Below, piece by piece: positions 7,740-15,418 of a stretch of DNA of 22,846 nucleotides (positions are counted from its first letter, which is position 1; each line of letters begins with the position of its first letter). The DNA lies in NCBI GenBank assembly GCA_965363755.1, contig CBDTVL010000032.1, positions 1-22,846 of the forward strand, read 5' to 3'. The position numbers and the translations under genes are program-made. A model generated the notes under the pieces. It had not been told where the DNA came from, did no database searches, and saw only the letters and a program-made list of their open reading frames with translations. Source of the stretch: JL08 sp965363755. Lineage in GTDB: Bacteria; Pseudomonadota; Alphaproteobacteria; Rhodobacterales; Rhodobacteraceae.

Positions 7740-7779
7740 TTGACGGTCCGACCTTTGGATAAAACCGGAGGACCGTCAA
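7740..7779. promoter_or_regulatory. Perfect 10-bp inverted repeat between the MFS gene and zapE
   Basis: TTGACGGTCC (7740-7749) and GGACCGTCAA (7770-7779) are exact inverted copies separated by 20 nt, giving a 40-bp dyad. It lies in the 155-bp divergent gap, immediately upstream of the MFS ribosome site. Arm centres are 30 bp apart, close to three helical turns, which would suit two dimers or a looping regulator on one face of the DNA. It lacks a T-run, so it is not an intrinsic terminator. The regulator is unknown and none is encoded beside it. Confidence 0.55.
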
Positions 7780-7882
7780 ATGATGAATATTGGGGTCTGG
7801 CCTAACGAATGCTGATAAGTCAGGGGCGCATCAATCGAAACACGCGCTTTTCATTAAGAACTGCCCGCGTTATCCCGACATC

Positions 7883-8947
7883 ATGACGCGTGTCCAAGAT
7901 CATTTTGGTGCAAGGATTGCTGAGGGCTTGCTGCAGTCCGATCCGGCGCAAGAAGCTGTGCTGCCCGAGTTTGAACGGATGCGGTCGGCTCTGGCAGAAC
8001 CGGTCAGGAAAAGCTTGTTCAAAAAAGCACCTCCGCCCCCCAAGGGTCTCTATATCTGGGGCGGCGTGGGCCGTGGTAAATCTATGATTATGGATCTGTT
8101 CGTAGAAACCCTTGAAATGGCGCAAGTCCCGGCGCGGAGGGTTCATTTTCACGCCTTCATGCAGGAAATCCACGGTGCAATGCATCTGGCCCGCAAAACC
8201 GGCGTCAATGATGCAATTGCGCCAGTTGCCGCAGATGTTGCGTCGTCAGTGCGATTGCTGGCGTTTGACGAAATGCAGATTACCGACATCACGGACGCAA
8301 TGATTGTGGGGCGCTTGTTTGAAGCCCTGTTTGCTGCCGGCGTTGTGGTTGTCACCACGTCCAACCGCGTACCCGACGATCTGTACAAGGACGGATTGAA
8401 CCGGCAACTGTTTGTGCCCTTCATTGACTTGTTGAAGGAACAGATGGTGGTGTGGGAACTCTCAAGCCCCACCGATTATCGTCAAAACCGCCTCGAAGGC
8501 GCTCAGGTCTATTTCACCCCGATCAATACCGAGGCGCGGACCGCCATCGCTGATGTGTGGACCGATCTGACTGGCGGGCCCGCGGTGCCTCTCGTTCTGC
8601 ATGTTAACGGGCGCGAAGTGGAAATTCCGGCCTTTCGAAACGGTGTCGCGCGGGCAACGTTCTATGATCTCTGCGGCAAACCTCTGGGCGCTGCGGATTA
8701 CCTTGCCCTCGCCGAATCGGCACGGGTTCTTATCCTCGAAGATATTCCCAACCTGTCCCGATCCAATTTCAACGAGGCAAAGCGTTTCGTGACGTTAGTA
8801 GATGCTCTGTATGAGGCGAAAGTGCGGTTGATCTGTTCCGCTGCAGCAGTCCCTGAATTGCTCTATTTGGAAGGCGAAGGCACCTTCGAATTTGAGCGAA
8901 CGGCGTCACGCATGCGCGAGATGCAGGCTGAAGGCTGGGGACAGTAA
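7883..8947 (+). CDS. zapE: Cell division protein ZapE (AFG1-like ATPase)
   Basis: A P-loop ATPase of the AFG1/LACE1 family; in E. coli ZapE associates with the Z-ring late in division and under oxygen limitation. From the ATG at 7883 it has 354 residues. Walker A is 'GGVGRGKS' at 60-67, Walker B is 'LLAFDE' at 125-130, and a 'VVTTSNRVPDDLY' sensor region follows, all typical of the family. The frame stays open upstream to a TTG at 7790, but the family normally begins close to 'HFGARIAEGLLQ', so the ATG at 7883 is preferred; it has no good ribosome site and may rely on a weak one or on another start. It converges with folC 9 nt away. Confidence 0.93.
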   Translation: MTRVQDHFGARIAEGLLQSDPAQEAVLPEFERMRSALAEPVRKSLFKKAPPPPKGLYIWGGVGRGKSMIMDLFVETLEMAQVPARRVHFHAFMQEIHGAMHLARKTGVNDAIAPVAADVASSVRLLAFDEMQITDITDAMIVGRLFEALFAAGVVVVTTSNRVPDDLYKDGLNRQLFVPFIDLLKEQMVVWELSSPTDYRQNRLEGAQVYFTPINTEARTAIADVWTDLTGGPAVPLVLHVNGREVEIPAFRNGVARATFYDLCGKPLGAADYLALAESARVLILEDIPNLSRSNFNEAKRFVTLVDALYEAKVRLICSAAAVPELLYLEGEGTFEFERTASRMREMQAEGWGQ

Positions 8948-8956
8948 GACCCCCAC

Positions 8957-10231
8957 CTAGCGGTTTTCTCGCAACACCGATCCCGCCAGATACAACGATC
9001 CGCAAATGACGACACGCGCCGCAGGGTCCTGAGCCGCGATTAGGCCCAGTGCTTCTGATACAGATCCGGCCGTCCGCGCGGGCAAACCAATTCCTTCAGC
9101 AACCCGCGCTGTTTCTTCTGCCGGCACGGTGTTTGCCTCACCGGGGATCGAGACTGCGAACAAGCTCTCGGACTGCTCGGCCATCGGTTTAAGGAAACCC
9201 GCAATATCCTTGGTGTTCAGCATGCCGCAGATCAGATGTGTGGCCCGCTTGGCCAAATGGCTCAAAAGGTCGCCAACCGCCGCACCCGCGGCTGGATTAT
9301 GGCCACCATCCAGCCAAAGCTCCAATCCCGGTGCAGATTCAGCCAATGGTCCGGTTTTCAATCGCTGCATCCGGGCCGGCCACTCTGCATTTGTGACAGC
9401 CGCTTCATATGCCGCATCTCCCAACGCCAGCAGCCGCAATGCTGCAAGCGCCACACCCGCATTCTGGACTTGATGCGCGCCCAAGAGATTTGGCATCGGC
9501 AAATCGCGCAAACCGGTTTCATCCTGAAACACCAGCCGGTCGGCTTCGCGACCGACATGCCAGTGCTGGCCGTTCGCATGGATCGGAGCGCCAACGCGTG
9601 CTGCAATGTTTTCGATCACCTCAAGCGCCTCGTCTGGCTGCGGCCCAACAATGCAGGGAACCCCGCGTTTGATAATCCCGGCCTTCTCAGCCGCGATGGC
9701 TATAATTGTGTCGCCAAGAAACTGCTCGTGGTCGACAGAGACCGGGGTGATGATCGTCAAGGCCGGTTCACCGATGACGTTTGTGGCGTCCAACCGCCCG
9801 CCCAATCCGACCTCGAGCAAAGTGTAGTCAGCCTGAACACGTGAAAATGCCAGAAACGCCGCACAGGTCGTAATCTCGAAATAGGTGATCGTCTCACCCT
9901 TATTGGCCGCGTAACATTCGTCCAGTGCTGCCGTCAGATCAGATTCAGAAATCAGCGTTCCGGCAACCCGAATACGTTCATGGAATCGCGCGAGATGTGG
10001 CGAGGTATAGGCATGGGCGGTTTTGCCCGCCCCTTCGATTCCCGCCCGGATCATGGCAAGCGTCGAGCCTTTGCCGTTGGTGCCAGCAATATGGATTACC
10101 GGAGGCAAAGACGCCTGCGGATTGCCCAAAGCCTCAAGCAGCCGCCACATCCGATCCAGCGTCAGGTCTATGATCTTAGGGTGAAGCGCCATCATCCGTT
10201 GCAGGATGATGTCCGAACCGGGCGTTGTCAT
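8957..10231 (-). CDS. folC: Bifunctional folylpolyglutamate synthase / dihydrofolate synthase
   Basis: It adds L-glutamate to dihydropteroate and to reduced folates using ATP, a step of tetrahydrofolate synthesis in the cytoplasm. The 424 residues match the family length. The Mur-ligase-type P-loop is 'HIAGTNGKGST' at 47-57, followed by 'YTSPHLARFHERI' (folate and metal site), 'LEVGLGGRLDATN', 'SVDHEQFLGDT' and, in the C-terminal domain, 'LWLDGGHNPAAG'. The ATG overlaps the accD stop as ATGA (10228-10231), so it is translated by coupling to accD, an arrangement common in proteobacteria. It is the last gene of the minus-strand block. Confidence 0.96.
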   Translation of the reverse strand: MTTPGSDIILQRMMALHPKIIDLTLDRMWRLLEALGNPQASLPPVIHIAGTNGKGSTLAMIRAGIEGAGKTAHAYTSPHLARFHERIRVAGTLISESDLTAALDECYAANKGETITYFEITTCAAFLAFSRVQADYTLLEVGLGGRLDATNVIGEPALTIITPVSVDHEQFLGDTIIAIAAEKAGIIKRGVPCIVGPQPDEALEVIENIAARVGAPIHANGQHWHVGREADRLVFQDETGLRDLPMPNLLGAHQVQNAGVALAALRLLALGDAAYEAAVTNAEWPARMQRLKTGPLAESAPGLELWLDGGHNPAAGAAVGDLLSHLAKRATHLICGMLNTKDIAGFLKPMAEQSESLFAVSIPGEANTVPAEETARVAEGIGLPARTAGSVSEALGLIAAQDPAARVVICGSLYLAGSVLRENR

Positions 10232-11169
10232 TTGGCCTTTTTGGCTTTGGTCGGCTTAGGACCATCAGATTTTGGCATTTCATTTTCCGACGGCGGCGGC
10301 AGATCGCCCTTAACGGCGGGCGGCAGACCCAGCATCATCCGGACAATCGTGATCAACTCTTCGCGCATGTCGGTCCGCACAGTAACGCGATCGAGCATGC
10401 CGTGATCCAGCAGGTACTCTGCGCGTTGGAAACCTTCTGGTAGCTTTTCACGGATGGTCTGTTCAATCACGCGCGGACCAGCGAAACAGATCAGAGCATT
10501 GGGTTCAGCGATATGAACGTCACCAAGCATTGCATAAGACGCCGTTACGCCGCCGGTTGTGGGATGAGTCAGCACCACAATATAAGGCAGCCCAGCTTCT
10601 TTGAGCATCTGGATCGCAACAGTGGTGCGCGGCATTTGCATCAATGACAAAATACCTTCCTGCATGCGCGCACCGCCCGCAGCCGAAAACAGGATCAACG
10701 GGCGTTTGAGTTTCACGGCCTGTTCAGCTGCTGCAATGATTGCATTGCCAACATACATGCCCATCGACCCAGCCATAAAAGAGAAATCCTGGGCTGCAGC
10801 GACGATGGGCGTGCGCCCGATTTCGCCCAAAGCAACCAGCATCGCCTCTTTCTCGCCCGTGGTTTTCTGGGCGACCTTCATCCGATCCGGATATTTCTTT
10901 TGGTCGCGAAAATTCAAGGGATCCGCTTTTGGCGCAGGCACATCGATTTCGGCGAAAACGCCTGCATCAAACAATGCAACAAACCGATCGCGCGGGGTGA
11001 TGGCCATGTGGTGACCGCAACTCGTGCAGACATTCAGATTGTCTGACAGTTCACGATGAAACAGCATTGTGCCGCATTCGTCGCATTTCTGCCAAAGGTT
11101 TTCAGGCGTCTCCCGGCGCGAAAAGATCGAATTGATCCTCGGCCGGACATAGTTCGTAATCCAGTTCAT
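10228..11169 (-). CDS. accD: Acetyl-CoA carboxylase carboxyltransferase subunit beta
   Basis: The beta subunit of the carboxyltransferase that, with AccA, moves the carboxyl group from biotin carrier protein to acetyl-CoA, making malonyl-CoA for fatty-acid synthesis. The 313 residues begin with the family's zinc ribbon (Cys29, Cys32, Cys48, Cys51 in 'KCDECG' and 'CTSCGHH'). The crotonase-type core includes 'FMAGSMGMYVGNAI', 'SAAGGARMQEG' and 'VVLTHPTTGGVTASYAMLGD'. The C-terminus is a short Lys/Pro-rich tail. The upstream gap to the CPBP gene is 59 nt with no obvious terminator, so accD could be read through from the ABC-CPBP pair as well as from its own promoter. Confidence 0.97.
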   Translation of the reverse strand: MNWITNYVRPRINSIFSRRETPENLWQKCDECGTMLFHRELSDNLNVCTSCGHHMAITPRDRFVALFDAGVFAEIDVPAPKADPLNFRDQKKYPDRMKVAQKTTGEKEAMLVALGEIGRTPIVAAAQDFSFMAGSMGMYVGNAIIAAAEQAVKLKRPLILFSAAGGARMQEGILSLMQMPRTTVAIQMLKEAGLPYIVVLTHPTTGGVTASYAMLGDVHIAEPNALICFAGPRVIEQTIREKLPEGFQRAEYLLDHGMLDRVTVRTDMREELITIVRMMLGLPPAVKGDLPPPSENEMPKSDGPKPTKAKKAK

Positions 11170-11228
11170 TTTCCCGCCCTGCTTGGCCTTCGTTCATTCC
11201 AGATAAGGCGCCGCGTCGACAAATGCAA

Positions 11229-12134
11229 TCAGCGCCGAATGGCCAAGCGTGCGGCGAGCCAGCACACGATCATAAGCGCAAAGTCCACAGGCAGCCACGC
11301 ACGCAATTCTGCGACGTCTGACAGGTCATAAGGTACTGTATAAAGAGCAAGCCCCGACAACGTATCCGGCAGTGATGTCAGCAGCAAAGCCGAAATGTTG
11401 GTGACAAAATGAACAGCAATAGCCGGGCCAAGATGGCCAGCGCGTGCCGTGAGGTCAGCCATCAATAGCCCAAAAAGCGCCGCCCAAATCGCAATATATC
11501 CTGCGTTTTCTCCCGCTTGAGCAGGAATGTAGTGGCCAAGTCCAAATAATAACGATGGCAATACCATCCACACCCACGGGCTGGAAAACCGGGCCGCGAG
11601 CTGTTGCTGGATATAGCCGCGAAAAACCACTTCCTCGGCGCTGCTTTGTATCAGCACCGCACACAATGAGAATGGCAGCAACGCGACCCATGAACCAAAT
11701 GGCAAGTTGGACAATAGTGGCGCACCCATGCTCCACGGCGGCAAGACCAAGAGCAGCACATAAAGCACAACTAGAGCTTTGGTGACCGCCCAAAACCCGG
11801 CAATCGCAGGGCCGACGGGGCCAAACACAGTTAGCGGATTGCGATCGTGCAGAACAAACACCGCCACAAAGACACCGATGGTGATGCACGCAAAGCTGAC
11901 CAACGTATAGAATGTGGACATCGGCGTTCGTGCGTCGTCCAACTCTGTCATGAAGGTGTCAGCCTTGGTCGGACCGAGCAATGACGCCACCAGCGAAATC
12001 AGCCCCAAATTCAACGCAATCATGACGATCGCGGCTAATCCCAGTCCAAGCAGCAGGCGCCAGACTTCAGGTCGCATCCGTGCCGGTGCTATGAACTCTT
12101 TATGCTTTACATACGCGGCGGAAAAAACTGACAT
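11229..12134 (-). CDS. CPBP-family intramembrane metalloprotease
   Basis: A polytopic membrane protease of the CAAX protease/bacteriocin-processing (CPBP, Abi) family, 301 residues with about eight hydrophobic segments. All three catalytic motifs are intact: 'EEVVFRG' (Glu167, Glu168, Arg172), 'FGLGH' (His201) and 'HFVTN' (His242, Asn246). A GTG at 12137 is in frame, but the ATG directly after it (12134) is the better start. Only 6 nt separate it from the upstream degenerate ABC gene, so the two are almost certainly one transcript. Family members cleave or regulate membrane-anchored substrates; the protein next door is a natural candidate, but that is inference. Confidence 0.92.
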   Translation of the reverse strand: MSVFSAAYVKHKEFIAPARMRPEVWRLLLGLGLAAIVMIALNLGLISLVASLLGPTKADTFMTELDDARTPMSTFYTLVSFACITIGVFVAVFVLHDRNPLTVFGPVGPAIAGFWAVTKALVVLYVLLLVLPPWSMGAPLLSNLPFGSWVALLPFSLCAVLIQSSAEEVVFRGYIQQQLAARFSSPWVWMVLPSLLFGLGHYIPAQAGENAGYIAIWAALFGLLMADLTARAGHLGPAIAVHFVTNISALLLTSLPDTLSGLALYTVPYDLSDVAELRAWLPVDFALMIVCWLAARLAIRR

Positions 12135-12140
12135 CACGAC

Positions 12141-15100
12141 CTAAGTAGGTTCCCGGTCAGACGCTGCCCTATTCGTTTCTTCAGCCCGAGCCTCGTTATT
12201 TGCACTTGTGCGGGCAACGACGCCGGACAGATACCCCGCTACTGTCTGCAACAAACTGATGGCAACCGCCGGATCATTTTCAACAACCGCGAGATATTCG
12301 CGCGCACCAATCCGCAGGAACTTCGAATCTGTCAGTGCAACGAGATCAAGCACGCGGTCCTCTTTTACAATGATTGAGAGGTCTCCAATCAAGCGACCGG
12401 GTTCTACAGTGGATATCATGCGCGCCGTGCCGTTAGGTTCAGGCAAAAACAGCTCAGCTGATCCAGACAGGCACAGATAGGCCGCGTCGGCGCGCTGACC
12501 GACGCCAAAAATCTTCTGACCTGCCTTCGCTTCAAACCATTGTGCACTAAATGCGAGCAACCTCTGGTTTTTTCGATCCAATCGCGAAAATAGTTCTGTA
12601 TCCGCAATGATCCGCTGCTTCTGACGCAAATCGTCAGACCCGACCATTTCCTCTCCGAGCGGTTCGGTCTCAGAAACAGAACCAATATGTCCGTTCTTGA
12701 TCTCGACGAACAGATCATACGCGTCCGGATTTCTGAACTCCGCTTCCATAAATATCTGAGTGGTGTCCGGCAGCAAAGTGCGCAACCGATGGCGGGTCTC
12801 CATCCGGCTTTTGTCGTCCTGACTGGCCATGGCCCGATCAAGGATCAAAATGTCGGGGCGTTTGATCCCCGCGCGGCTGAAGGCGGCCCGTTCTTGAATG
12901 ATTGCAGGCAGGTTTGCACCACCAAGGCCCGTCTTAACATCGTAAATGATCTCTGAAACCCTGCGTTTTAGATCATGTTCCTGCAGGACCTCTGCCACCA
13001 CCGCTTCAATTTCTTCAGCCTGCGCACCGGCGACACTCGACACCCGACCGTACATTGCATTCTCCAACAATGTTAGTCGCGGAAGATATCGGTCCGGAGC
13101 TATCGCGACGAACAGATCAGTCACCTGTGCGCGGAGTGCTTCTGCCCGCGTCTTCCGTATCTGAACAATTTTCTTCTTGTAACGTTCGGGAAAGCTAGGG
13201 CCGATCTGTTCGGCGGTAAAGGCAAACGGCACCGTCAACATCAGGGCATTTTCTTCATCTGTCAGGCTTTCAGCGCCTTCCATCCGGCGTTTTTGCGCGA
13301 TGCCGATAAGCCTCTCATACAACTCTTCCTCAATTCCCAACATCCGAAACAACGGATGATCTGTTCCATCAAGACCAAAGGTCAGATCCAGCGTGTCAAT
13401 CACAGCCTGCGATATTGCAATGGCGTCGTCAGCCAGCCCCTGTTCATGAATCAGATTGATGAAGGTCGTATTCGTCGCCAAACCTGCCTGCGAGATATCT
13501 TTGACCGGCACTGCGAACATCAGGTTACCGCCCAGCGGAATGGTTGGGTTAAAACTGTCGGGGTCGAACCTGTAGATGAATTTATCGAGACCTTTGGCTT
13601 TGAGGCGCGCGTAAACCGTCGGGCGTAACCCCACAATCGCATCGGCAAGGTCGGGATGTCGGAGGGGGTCGAAGTTGGATCGAAGACTGCGTCGGAACAT
13701 AACGTCGTCTAACCCCATCGCTTCAACCAGTTTGAACCACCAAGCGCCAATCTCGTCGGAAGTGTTCAGGCCCGCCAGCGACGGATCCAACCAGTTTACA
13801 TTGAAGGGATCCGGGCTATTACCTGTGCGGAAAGCCTCAGCTGCTTTGCGAGCATCGCCAAAATCTTGACTGCTTGGGCTGACGTTCAGCGGCATCAATA
13901 AATTCTCGCCCAAAGTTCCGTCAAACAAATAGGGCCGCGAATGAGCATACCCAATGCGAGCTGCGATGACAGACTGATGTAGCTCACTCAGGTCATATCC
14001 GGACATGATGACCTTTCCACGTGTCGGCAGCACCTCCCTTGTAAGCAGATCGGCAAAAGCCGCGCGTTCGCTCTGATTGTTGGTTTTCACAGCCACGCGC
14101 GCGCCCGCAGGAATTTCCAGGTTGAGGTTTTCCAATACAGCGTTGCCATCGCCATCGCGTACAGTCACATCCGAAATTGAAATCGCGCCGGACAGGCGGG
14201 GAATTTCATCCGGCTGCCCTAAGAACAATTCATCGTCGATCATGCCCTTAGGGGCGAACCGCTCTGCGATCAGGTGCCAACGCAGGGACATGTCCTGTAC
14301 CTGGTTGTAATAGATCAGCAACTCTCTCCACGGCGATGACAGGTCTTTGTAGGCTGCAAGAGCAGCTACAAGTGCGCCAACCGTAATATTACCCTTGATG
14401 ACAAGGTACCCGCCCACCGAAAAGAAAAAAAACGGGGTCAACTGGCTGATGAAGTTGTTGAGAAACTTCATAAAGAATTTTTTCTGGTAGATTTTCAACC
14501 GAATATCAAAAAGCTTCCCAAGCCGATCGGTAAAGCCCGATAGGCGATAGCGCCAGCCGCCATTGGTTCGAAGATCGCCAATTCCCGCAGCACTTTCACC
14601 GATCTCCGACGCGAGCTGCCGTACCTCTCCGATTCGTTCTTTGTTTAGCTGGTTGATCTGGCGCTGCAGCATTGGGATCAGCCACGCCTGCAACGGAATC
14701 AATGCGATTGACGCCAACCCAAACCACACGCTCTGCAGGAAAAGGAACGACAGGATGGTCAGCATTTGTCCCGCCTGAAACACAGGTTGCGCGACCGCGT
14801 CGCCCATTAACCCGCCCATCGGCTCGGCCTCGGAAGTCACCATCGACACCAATTCACCCTGCGATGTCCGGCGGAAATACGGGCGCGGGAAACGCAAGAT
14901 ACGACTGATCAACTGATACCGCAGCCGCCGCAAGAGACGTTCAGCCAGAATGCCCTTCATTGTATTCAGGCGCATTTTCAGCAACCCATGTACGAAGACT
15001 GCCGCCAGAAACGTAAAACACAGTGCAAGTAGAAACTGCACTTGCGTCAGTTCAAATCCCAGCACCGTTACAGTGCTGAGCGTTGAGCCGATTGCATCGT

Positions 15101-15227
15101 TGATGATCCGTTTGGGCAGCTCAAGCGTTGCAAACAAGAACGGAAATGTCAGGAGCGTCACACCCAGAAGAACCATCTGGTCGCGTCTGGAATGTTTCCA
15201 AATAAACGTAAAAAGGGTGCGGTCCAT
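12141..15227 (-). CDS. Degenerate ABC-exporter-like protein with a large NBD insert and a C-terminal cyclic-nucleotide-binding domain
   Basis: A 1028-residue membrane protein. Residues about 18-325 form an ABC exporter membrane domain with six helices. Residues about 345-445 start a nucleotide-binding domain whose Walker A reads 'VAVKTNNQSERAAF', with Arg388 where the Lys should be and no Gly-Lys-Ser. The Q-loop Gln is Ser430 by my alignment. The domain resumes at about 705-850: signature 'ANLPAIIQER' instead of LSGGQ, Walker B 'ILILDR' with Arg798 for the catalytic Glu, and no H-loop His. About 260 residues between the halves match no domain I recognise. Residues about 872-1005 form a CAP_ED-type cNMP-binding domain ('LIGDLSII', Arg958). 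ATP hydrolysis is very unlikely. The start at 15227 has GGAG at 15239-15236, 8 nt away; an upstream in-frame ATG at 15293 lacks this. Confidence 0.9.
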   Translation of the reverse strand: MDRTLFTFIWKHSRRDQMVLLGVTLLTFPFLFATLELPKRIINDAIGSTLSTVTVLGFELTQVQFLLALCFTFLAAVFVHGLLKMRLNTMKGILAERLLRRLRYQLISRILRFPRPYFRRTSQGELVSMVTSEAEPMGGLMGDAVAQPVFQAGQMLTILSFLFLQSVWFGLASIALIPLQAWLIPMLQRQINQLNKERIGEVRQLASEIGESAAGIGDLRTNGGWRYRLSGFTDRLGKLFDIRLKIYQKKFFMKFLNNFISQLTPFFFFSVGGYLVIKGNITVGALVAALAAYKDLSSPWRELLIYYNQVQDMSLRWHLIAERFAPKGMIDDELFLGQPDEIPRLSGAISISDVTVRDGDGNAVLENLNLEIPAGARVAVKTNNQSERAAFADLLTREVLPTRGKVIMSGYDLSELHQSVIAARIGYAHSRPYLFDGTLGENLLMPLNVSPSSQDFGDARKAAEAFRTGNSPDPFNVNWLDPSLAGLNTSDEIGAWWFKLVEAMGLDDVMFRRSLRSNFDPLRHPDLADAIVGLRPTVYARLKAKGLDKFIYRFDPDSFNPTIPLGGNLMFAVPVKDISQAGLATNTTFINLIHEQGLADDAIAISQAVIDTLDLTFGLDGTDHPLFRMLGIEEELYERLIGIAQKRRMEGAESLTDEENALMLTVPFAFTAEQIGPSFPERYKKKIVQIRKTRAEALRAQVTDLFVAIAPDRYLPRLTLLENAMYGRVSSVAGAQAEEIEAVVAEVLQEHDLKRRVSEIIYDVKTGLGGANLPAIIQERAAFSRAGIKRPDILILDRAMASQDDKSRMETRHRLRTLLPDTTQIFMEAEFRNPDAYDLFVEIKNGHIGSVSETEPLGEEMVGSDDLRQKQRIIADTELFSRLDRKNQRLLAFSAQWFEAKAGQKIFGVGQRADAAYLCLSGSAELFLPEPNGTARMISTVEPGRLIGDLSIIVKEDRVLDLVALTDSKFLRIGAREYLAVVENDPAVAISLLQTVAGYLSGVVARTSANNEARAEETNRAASDREPT

Positions 15228-15418
15228 GTGGCAAACTCCGGAATGGCTGCGCAGAAAACCCGACCTTACCGACTGATCCAGTGTCCGGCACATGACCTAG
15301 CTACCGCATGCTTGTTTTGCAAGGATTGTACATTGGATCAGGATGATTGGGCCATCGGCCTTGCGGCGACACGGGGGCTTGGGTATTCGGGGGGAAACCA
15401 TTCACTGGGAGACCCCAA
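15228..15418. other. Divergent intergenic region between the ABC-like gene and ilvD
   Basis: This 191-bp gap must carry promoters for both the minus-strand ABC-CPBP block and ilvD. I see no strong sigma-70 pair, no leader peptide rich in Ile, Leu or Val, and no attenuator hairpin. The only dyad noticed is a short CTTG-TTTTG-CAAG (15311-15323). GGGAG at 15407-15411 is the ilvD ribosome site and GGAG at 15239-15236 that of the ABC-like gene. Confidence 0.5.

Noticed and set aside
13561..13580. tRNA-like GGTCGAACC T-loop string
   Set aside because: It sits inside the ABC-like gene and no acceptor or anticodon stem can be drawn around it.
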